Below are positions 58,862 through 64,000 of a stretch of 64,000 bases of DNA, piece after piece. A program made the translations under genes and the position numbers. Source of the stretch: Peptoniphilus senegalensis JC140 (GTDB lineage Bacteria; Bacillota; Clostridia; Tissierellales; Peptoniphilaceae); NCBI RefSeq assembly GCF_000321025.1, contig NZ_HE610717.1, positions 377,674 to 441,673 on the forward strand, written 5' to 3'. The stretch's first letter is position 1. Every line of letters begins with the position of its first letter. The notes under the pieces were generated by a model. It saw nothing but the letters and a program-made list of their open reading frames with translations. It made no database searches and was not told where the DNA came from.

Positions 58862-59121
58862 TATTCTAAACCCTCTAAGTAAAAGCCATATATGTCTTCT
58901 CTGTTCAGATCTTCTAATGATTTTCCCATATTCACTGCTATTTCTAATACTTTTTCATTCGTTTCTTCTCTATTATCTAAAACTTCCGATGTTTTTCTTA
59001 TAATCATTCTATTTTGTATTTCTCTTGTAATATATCCCCCTATTAAAAGTATTGGGAGTCCTATTGTTCCAAGTGTTTTTAAATTAATTTTTTTGTCCTT
59101 TTTTCTTCTAATTTTCATCAT
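58861..59121 (-). CDS. Small membrane protein of the transfer operon, unknown
   Basis: This 86-residue protein has a very basic N-terminus, one membrane helix (LGTIGLPILLIGGYIT) and an acidic helical C-terminus. It lies between the TrbL-like and PrgI genes and is coupled to prgI. I do not recognise a family. Two ATGs lie next to each other, and the second is better spaced from AAGGAG. Confidence 0.75.
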   Translation of the reverse strand: MMKIRRKKDKKINLKTLGTIGLPILLIGGYITREIQNRMIIRKTSEVLDNREETNEKVLEIAVNMGKSLEDLNREDIYGFYLEGLE

Positions 59122-59135
59122 CTTCTCCTTTTTTA

Positions 59136-59999
59136 TTAATGAGCATTTAAAATTGATTTTGCAATACTTCCTGATTTCATCATAGTTATCCCAAGTATTA
59201 ATGTGTATCCTAGTAATTCAAAAATACTTTTGTGTATGTCTGATATATTTAAAGTCTTAACAAGTACGGCATAAATTCCTACGCATATAAGTAAGAATAA
59301 ACCTTGCAAGCCAAGTGCGAAGAGCCCTCTTATATAGTTTGTTCCAATACTTCCCCATTCTTTATTACCCATTGTGGCAAAAGGTATGGCGCAAACTGAA
59401 GTATAAATATATATTTCTATCATCCTGCCGTATAGAATAACTGTAATGAGTATTGATATCCCTTGAATTATCATCTTTACAATTGATGTCTCTAGTACTA
59501 TAGTCATTAATTTTCCTATTGACTCTCCTTTTAGGCTATCTACCATATTAGCTATATCACCCGGAGAAACTTTTGCACTAGCATTTGCCACACCTGCTGC
59601 CTTTCCTATTAAATTCTGTGCCACATCAAATACTGCCATAGAAAAGTCAAAAGCATGAGATACAAGCCATACTGCTATCCACATTTTTATCATATATTTA
59701 AAAAAACCAAAGGTATCTGTGTCATGCATATTATTTTTGTTCATTACCATTTGAATTAATTCAATACATAGTACAGCCGTTATGATAAGACCTGCTATGG
59801 GAAGTATAACATTTTCTGAAATAGACTTTATGAAGTGGAAAACCTCCGAGTTCCATCCACTCGGAGTCTTTCCTACCTCATTTGCTATCGTTGATACTTT
59901 GTCATTTATATCAAGGAGCATTCCGCTTAAATTTTCCTTGATCATATCAATAAGTATCTCCGAAAAAAACTCTTTGATCTTATCTACTATATTAAACAT
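59136..59999 (-). CDS. TrbL/VirB6-like channel protein (CD1112 type)
   Basis: This 287-residue polytopic protein has an amphipathic N-terminus (VDKIKEFFSEILIDMIKENLSGML) and six hydrophobic segments, among them VILPIAGLIITAVLCIELIQMVM, MIIQGISILITVILYG and GLFALGLQGLFLLICVGIYAVLV. This is the TrbL/VirB6-like protein found between Maff2 and PrgI in CTn-type elements. It probably forms the inner-membrane part of the transfer channel. Confidence 0.88.
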   Translation of the reverse strand: MFNIVDKIKEFFSEILIDMIKENLSGMLLDINDKVSTIANEVGKTPSGWNSEVFHFIKSISENVILPIAGLIITAVLCIELIQMVMNKNNMHDTDTFGFFKYMIKMWIAVWLVSHAFDFSMAVFDVAQNLIGKAAGVANASAKVSPGDIANMVDSLKGESIGKLMTIVLETSIVKMIIQGISILITVILYGRMIEIYIYTSVCAIPFATMGNKEWGSIGTNYIRGLFALGLQGLFLLICVGIYAVLVKTLNISDIHKSIFELLGYTLILGITMMKSGSIAKSILNAH

Positions 60000-60000
60000 T

Positions 60001-60216
60001 TTATTTTAACACGTTTGCTAATAGCGGTATTAGTTTTAAACCTATGAGTACAATTCCCCCTCCAGCCATAAGCTGCTTAATGCCTTGAGATTTAGCACCA
60101 GGGTTGTCATTCCCATAACCTTCCATCAGGTTGATAACACCCCATGCTCCAAGCCCTGCACCAATTGCTGTAACTAATATTTTTAATACATTTACTGCTT
60201 GTGTAAAAAATTCCAT
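60001..60216 (-). CDS. Maff2-family small membrane protein
   Basis: This 71-residue protein has two hydrophobic helices with the Maff2 signature GLGAWGVINLMEGYGNDNPGAKSQGIKQLMAGGGIVLIG. It is a constant small component upstream of the TrbL-like gene in Tn1549-type elements and may be a pilin-like subunit. A strong GGAGG precedes the ATG. It lies 1 bp from both neighbours. Confidence 0.93.
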   Translation of the reverse strand: MEFFTQAVNVLKILVTAIGAGLGAWGVINLMEGYGNDNPGAKSQGIKQLMAGGGIVLIGLKLIPLLANVLK

Positions 60217-60540
60217 TTATATTTCCTCCTCTTTTTCTTCTTTTTTAATTTTATTTATGTGCTTTACGATAAAATTTTTAAATGTCTTGTCTTCTTTTTT
60301 TGTTTCCTTAAAATATCCAAAAATATGGATGTATTCTCCACTTTTAAATTCCTTCACACTTTTTGCCTTTTCTCCGTAGAGATTACAGTAGATATATTCT
60401 TTCTTAACCTTTCCTTCTTCTTTGTTCTTTCTAACTATTGTGAAGTTAGCTACTTCTTTTTCTCCTTCCTTTGTATCTATTGCAGTTGTTTTTATTTCTC
60501 CTACTAGATTTCCATTAATATTTAGCATTTCTCTTTCCAT
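60217..60540 (-). CDS. Small SSB-like OB-fold protein
   Basis: This 107-residue protein resembles the OB fold of single-stranded DNA-binding proteins (LNINGNLVGEIKTTAID, EVANFTIVRKN, YIYCNLYGEKAKSVKEF, KSGEYIHIFGYFKE). It lacks the acidic-tip C-terminus of housekeeping SSB and ends in a Lys/Glu tail. It is similar to the C-terminal domain of the protein at 32643-33785. It is probably used on transferred single strands. AAAGGAG stands well before the ATG. Confidence 0.82.
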   Translation of the reverse strand: MEREMLNINGNLVGEIKTTAIDTKEGEKEVANFTIVRKNKEEGKVKKEYIYCNLYGEKAKSVKEFKSGEYIHIFGYFKETKKEDKTFKNFIVKHINKIKKEEKEEEI

Positions 60541-60563
60541 TTGTTCTATCTCCTTTATTCCAT

Positions 60564-60590
60564 AAAAAAAGCGATAGTTTTCTCTATCGC
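60564..60590 (-). terminator. Terminator hairpin between abiF and the ssb-like gene
   Basis: GCGATAG and CTATCGC around a 6-nt loop, followed on the minus strand by seven T. It lies upstream of the ssb/maff2 operon and should stop transcripts from the abiF side. Confidence 0.8.
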
Positions 60591-60631
60591 TTCTACTTCT
60601 AATTAATTAATATTTCATTTTTCTCTGTATC

Positions 60632-60664
60632 TTATTTTTTCGGCTCATCTCGTATATATTTCAT
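60632..60664 (-). CDS. Ten-codon micro-ORF with strong ribosome site
   Basis: ATG at 60662-60664 opens MKYIRDEPKK-stop behind AAAGGAGGAAGA. It stands between two terminators and encodes no recognisable product. It may be a leader or the remnant of a lost gene. Confidence 0.35.
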   Translation of the reverse strand: MKYIRDEPKK

Positions 60665-60679
60665 TCTTCCTCCTTTGGG

Positions 60680-60712
60680 CATAAAAAAACACCGAAATGT
60701 TTTTTTCGGTGT
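60680..60712 (-). terminator. Terminator after abiF
   Basis: ACACCGAAA and TTTCGGTGT form a 9-bp stem around a 6-nt loop. Seven T follow on the minus strand. It lies 19 bp after the abiF stop codon. Confidence 0.85.
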
Positions 60713-60730
60713 AAATTTCTCTATTTAATT

Positions 60731-61594
60731 TTATGGTTTTAGTAATTCTTTCCAGTTTTCTATAAAGCCAACATGTCTTAATTCAATATTTTCATATCTT
60801 GCTATTAGTGCTATTAGATCATGATAAAAATTTTTGTAATTTTCTTCTTCAGAAACTATTTTAAGATTAACTAATGTAGCAAATATTGTATTGTTTGAAA
60901 TATTATTTTTTAAATATTCTTTATATAGCTTTGGTGATTTTGTAAGCTTTGCTCCATATAGCCTGCCATAATGGGCACATATATTTCTTATATAGGCAAA
61001 ATTTTCTATCCAAGATTCAAAGTAATGGTAGTCTGTATGAAAGACTTTTGCAATTTTACTTTTATCTTCATTTTTCATATTCTTATACATTTTAGATAAA
61101 GTTCCAAAACTTGCTACTTCTATCACTGCATAGAGTGGAATTTCTCCACCTTCATAATTGTCTTTAAAGTTTTTTATAAATGGTGAGCGTCTATTTCTTT
61201 TAACTTCCCTTGCTAATTCTTCTAGTACCCTTTCTTGTTCCTTTTGTTTCTCAAAATTATTCATATCTTTATATGAAAAGTTCCCATATCTTAAAGAAAA
61301 ATAGTTTGTGATAACTGCCCTTAAAGAAACTTCAATATGCTCTATTGTTTCAAATATAAGCTGTCTAAGTTCTCTATCAAATTTATATAAACTTACAATA
61401 TCTTCAAAACTTATTCCTGATATATATCTTCCATCTTTTTTTAATGTGATACTATAAGCTTTAATCAGCCTGTAATAGGATATTCTTCCAAGAATTTTCT
61501 TAGCATAAGTTTTATCTTCTACTAAAAGTCCTAAGTCTATTAAGTTTTTTACTTGATTTTCTATACTAATCGGTTCTTGATGAATTTTTTTCAT
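60731..61594 (-). CDS. abiF: AbiF/AbiD-type abortive infection protein (Abi_2, HEPN RNase fold)
   Basis: This 287-residue protein starts from the ATG at 61592-61594, which follows AGGAGA. The longer frame to 61633 runs through an RNA hairpin and is not coding. It shows the Abi_2 pattern: SIENQVKNLIDLGLLVED, ISYYRLIKAYS, FEDIVSLYKFDRELRQLIFETIEHIEVSLRAVI and, near 202-207, the HEPN RNase motif RNICAH (Rx4H) in a YIRNICAHYGRLYG block. Such proteins are RNA-cleaving toxins that abort phage growth. AbiF has been proposed as related to the ancestor of Cas13 and as controlled by a neighbouring RNA. It sits between the coupling-protein gene and the channel operon with its own promoter and terminator. 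Confidence 0.9.
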   Translation of the reverse strand: MKKIHQEPISIENQVKNLIDLGLLVEDKTYAKKILGRISYYRLIKAYSITLKKDGRYISGISFEDIVSLYKFDRELRQLIFETIEHIEVSLRAVITNYFSLRYGNFSYKDMNNFEKQKEQERVLEELAREVKRNRRSPFIKNFKDNYEGGEIPLYAVIEVASFGTLSKMYKNMKNEDKSKIAKVFHTDYHYFESWIENFAYIRNICAHYGRLYGAKLTKSPKLYKEYLKNNISNNTIFATLVNLKIVSEEENYKNFYHDLIALIARYENIELRHVGFIENWKELLKP

Positions 61595-61599
61595 TTTTT

Positions 61600-61694
61600 C
61601 TCCTAAAATCAAATGACCCGACTTGGTCCGCATTGTTAAGAGGCGTGTCGGGTACTGTTGACATTATTATATGTTATAAAATATTTTTTGTCAA
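61600..61694 (-). ncRNA. Candidate AbiF-associated RNA with consensus promoter
   Basis: On the minus strand TTGACA (61689-61694), a 17-bp spacer and TATAAT (61666-61671) form a near-perfect promoter, with transcription expected to begin near 61659. The leader carries ACCCGAC (61647-61653) paired with GTCGGGT (61616-61622) around a 24-nt loop containing CGCCTCTTAACAATGCGGACC. It then leads into the abiF ribosome site. A conserved structured RNA next to abiF genes has been described. The GC-rich hairpin in this AT-rich DNA fits it, though I could not run a covariance search. Confidence 0.65.
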
Positions 61695-61745
61695 GTATTT
61701 CCTTTTAATCTTTCCTAAATAGCTATCTTACTTCTAATTTTAAAT

Positions 61746-63152
61746 TTATTCATCTAATATTTCAACTACCATACTTTCTTTTAACTTAACCTCATCTTTT
61801 CTCTGTAGGTATTTCTCTATGTCAAATATATTTCTCTTATCATAATCTTCCAATAACTTGTAATTCTTATGCTTTGTAATATCAAATTTATCAGATAAGA
61901 AAGGTCTTACTCCTCTTAACTGATAAATACACTTACCACCATCCATTACAGTTATTTCATCTTGACTCATAAGTTCCTTACCAGTTTTTTGATAATTTAG
62001 TCCAAAACTCTTTTGATTCGATCTTGTTTCTGATGTGTTATATAGGTCTATGGTTTCTTTGCCTAGGCTTTCAGATAATTCTTTTAATGTTGTTCTTTCT
62101 TTGCCTCCTAAAAATAACGTCGAATCACAATTGCCAACTATGGTATCTGCATTATCTTTATAGATACTTTTTAGTTGTGATTGTGCTTGTAATATTATAC
62201 AAGCTGATATTTCTCTACTTCTAATAGTTGCTATCAGCTTTTCAAATTTAGGAATTAAGCCGATATTTGCGAATTCATCAAGTAGGCATCTCACATGAAC
62301 AGGAAGTCTTCCGCCATATTCATCATCTGCTTTATCACATAATAGATTAAATAATTGTGAGTACATTATTGATACTACAAAGTTAAATGTATCATCTGTA
62401 TCCGATATTATTACGAATAAAGCTGTTTTCTTTTCTCCAAGTGTATCAAGCTCCAGTTCATCTTCTTTCATTAAGTCCCTAAGTTCCTGAATATCAAATG
62501 GAGCAAGCCTTACTCCACAGGATATAAGGATTGATTTGGCAGTTTTTCCTGCTGCAAGTTTGTATTTCTTATATTGTTTTACTGCGAAATGATTTGGCTT
62601 TTCTTTTTCTAATGCTTCAAACATATAGTCTACTGCATTTTTAAAATTTTCATCTTCTTCTCTTACCTCACTTGCATCTATCATAGCAAGTAAAGTTGTA
62701 AAGTTCTGTTCTTCTTTAGGAGCTTCATACCAGATATATCCTATAAGTGCTGTGTAATAGAGTTTTTCAGCTTTCACCCAAAAATCCTCAGTTGATTTTT
62801 CTCCTTCTCCCTTAGTATTTGCAATTATTGTTTGTACTAATTTCAAAATATCTTTTTCACTTTTCAAGTATGCAAAGGGATTATATCTCATGGATTTTTT
62901 AAAGTTTATTGTGTTTAGTATTTTTATCTCATATCCATTTCTTTCCAACATTTTCCCACATTCCAAGACTAATGTTCCTTTTGGATCGGTTACTACATAT
63001 GAAGAGTGCATTTGCATGAGATTTGGCTTTACAAAAAACCTTGTTTTACCACTACCAGAACCTCCAATTACCATTACATTTTTATTTCTCGCATATTTTG
63101 GATTTTTAGGTCTATTGTTCATAGTAAGTCTTTCAGTTTGAGTTAGTAGCAC
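61746..63152 (-). CDS. VirD4/TraG-type coupling protein, N-terminal part missing or frameshifted
   Basis: The 468-residue frame holds the full motor of a type IV coupling protein: Walker A GGSGSGKTR near residue 30, VVTDPKGTLV, RCLLDEFANIG (Walker B), and a long tail. The first residues come from a GTG without a ribosome site. Homologous sequence clearly continues upstream in frame (ASWGNEKDIEPYIDKKFENN to 63212) until a TGA at 63219-63221. A neighbouring frame then reads RKSIHKYKKALDK to about 63260, so a one-base loss in the A-run at 63214-63217 may have split the gene. The usual N-terminal membrane helices (more than 100 residues) are absent. As it stands it may be non-functional, which would block self-transfer. 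Confidence 0.85.
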   Translation of the reverse strand: MLLTQTERLTMNNRPKNPKYARNKNVMVIGGSGSGKTRFFVKPNLMQMHSSYVVTDPKGTLVLECGKMLERNGYEIKILNTINFKKSMRYNPFAYLKSEKDILKLVQTIIANTKGEGEKSTEDFWVKAEKLYYTALIGYIWYEAPKEEQNFTTLLAMIDASEVREEDENFKNAVDYMFEALEKEKPNHFAVKQYKKYKLAAGKTAKSILISCGVRLAPFDIQELRDLMKEDELELDTLGEKKTALFVIISDTDDTFNFVVSIMYSQLFNLLCDKADDEYGGRLPVHVRCLLDEFANIGLIPKFEKLIATIRSREISACIILQAQSQLKSIYKDNADTIVGNCDSTLFLGGKERTTLKELSESLGKETIDLYNTSETRSNQKSFGLNYQKTGKELMSQDEITVMDGGKCIYQLRGVRPFLSDKFDITKHKNYKLLEDYDKRNIFDIEKYLQRKDEVKLKESMVVEILDE

Positions 63153-63280
63153 ATTGTTTTCAAACTTCTTGTCAATGTATGGCTCAATGTCTTTTTCATT
63201 TCCCCAGGAAGCGTTTTGTCAAGTGCCTTTTTATATTTATGGATGCTTTTTCTACAATGGCATTTTAACTTTTAGACAAA

Positions 63281-63311
63281 GAAAAACAGTAAACCTTTTT
63301 TGATTTACTGT
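63281..63311 (-). terminator. Terminator after the 63367-63999 gene
   Basis: ACAGTAAA (63286-63293) and TTTACTGT (63304-63311) pair around a 10-nt loop, with TTTTTC following on the minus strand. It lies at the edge of the large element, about 50 bp before the disrupted coupling-protein sequence begins. Confidence 0.8.
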
Positions 63312-63366
63312 TCTTGTTTTAGTTTCGTATAAATTACTATTTTTATAAATTACGCAAGTAAAATCA

Positions 63367-63999
63367 CTATAACCATGTAAGAACTTCTCTATGATATAGA
63401 ATAAAGTAAAATACTAAGAAACTTATGATTATAGAAAATAAGTAAACATAGCGATTTTTCACTCTTCTAAAAAATAATACTCCGAAAGCAATAGTTCCTA
63501 TTCCATCCATTAGTAACTGAAATAGAAAAGTATGTGTCATGTAAAATTTTATTGCTATAGCTACCGTTTCAGAAAATAATGCTCCTACAGGCAACGAATA
63601 TAAAATAGAGTTATAAAATTTATCTCTATTCCAATAATAAAGTACAAACGCTGCAATCGCACATGGTATAGACAAAATAGTAAACATTATAAATAAAGAA
63701 AAACGAAATCCATCCGAAAACATTGGAATAAACATACCAAGAATAGCTTGCAATCCATAAAAGCTCAATGTCATTCCAAACATATATAAGAATGAGCTAA
63801 TTCCTGCACACTTATTAGATGAACTTTTTACTACTATTACAGTATTTGAAATCATCCAAAATCCTAATAGTGTTTGAACAGAAGACCAACTCCATAAAGT
63901 ATCTAATGAGCAGTAATCTAATAATCGAGTAATACATCCCACCAATATTCCAATTAAAAATATTTTTATATATGATTTTCTATCATCTCTTAACTCCAT
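63367..63999 (-). CDS. Polytopic membrane protein, unknown (start at window edge)
   Basis: The frame encodes 210 residues with about seven hydrophobic helices (IFLIGILVGCITRLL, LGFWMISNTVIVV, SSFLYMFGMTLSFYGL, FSLFIMFTILSIPCAIAAFVLYY, LLMDGIGTIAFGVLFF, YLFSIIISFLVFYFI). The ATG at 63997-63999 is plausible (MELRDDRKSYIK), but the ribosome site is outside the window and the protein might extend further. It is not a conjugation protein and I do not recognise a family. It probably belongs to the flank of the element. Confidence 0.65.
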   Translation of the reverse strand: MELRDDRKSYIKIFLIGILVGCITRLLDYCSLDTLWSWSSVQTLLGFWMISNTVIVVKSSSNKCAGISSFLYMFGMTLSFYGLQAILGMFIPMFSDGFRFSLFIMFTILSIPCAIAAFVLYYWNRDKFYNSILYSLPVGALFSETVAIAIKFYMTHTFLFQLLMDGIGTIAFGVLFFRRVKNRYVYLFSIIISFLVFYFILYHREVLTWL

Positions 64000-64000
64000 T

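Noticed and set aside
61595-61633. N-terminal extension of abiF (MRTKSGHLILGEK)
   Set aside because: It overlaps the GC-rich hairpin and has no ribosome site. AGGAGA points to the ATG at 61592-61594.

Overview
The window is AT-rich DNA of a low-GC Gram-positive, built almost entirely from mobile elements. The copper-amine-oxidase-like 'stalk' domain proteins at both ends and the Firmicutes-type conjugation genes suggest an anaerobic Gram-positive coccus (Peptoniphilus/Anaerococcus/Helcococcus-like). That host assignment is an inference.

Layout. (1) 1-2.9 kb: the 3' end of a relaxase gene, a 5'-truncated TatD/QatD-like hydrolase, a secreted stalk-domain protein and a small membrane protein. 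(2) About 2.9-21.1 kb: a complete-looking Tn916-family conjugative transposon of visibly higher GC. It carries int, xis, the orf7/8/9 control region, orf6, tet(M) with its attenuator, and the transfer genes orf13 to orf24 with oriT between orf20 and orf21. Phased direct repeats lie near both ends. (3) 21.1-23.1 kb: a MobC-like accessory gene and a MobA/VirD2-type relaxase, related to the relaxase cut off at position 1. (4) 23.15-32.6 kb: an export/immunity-like cassette made of a VanZ-like protein, an ABC exporter, two paralogous ABC-2 permeases, an ABC ATPase and a two-component system. Two near-identical direct repeats of about 330 bp that look like group II intron remnants flank it. (5) 32.6-63.2 kb: the core of a large Tn1549/CTn-type integrative conjugative element on the minus strand. 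It includes the coupling protein (5' end disrupted), Maff2, a TrbL/VirB6-like protein, PrgI, VirB4, a DNA methyltransferase, an NlpC/P60 hydrolase, DUF4315, an LRR adhesin, DUF4366, topoisomerase III, a giant ArdC-like/methylase/SNF2-type helicase protein of about 3,470 residues and two SSB-like proteins. (6) 63.3-64 kb: a membrane protein outside the element.

Three abortive-infection or toxin-antitoxin modules sit inside the large element. They are AbiEi/AbiEii with a promoter buried in a symmetrical operator; an AbiF (Abi_2/HEPN) gene preceded by a consensus promoter and a short hairpin RNA; and a ToxN/AbiQ-like toxin remnant preceded by a consensus promoter, two degenerate 37-nt repeats and a terminator, which is the layout of a type III toxin-antitoxin locus. 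The two RNA-linked modules are the most interesting content of the window. Neither RNA could be searched or folded here, so these calls rest on reading the sequence.
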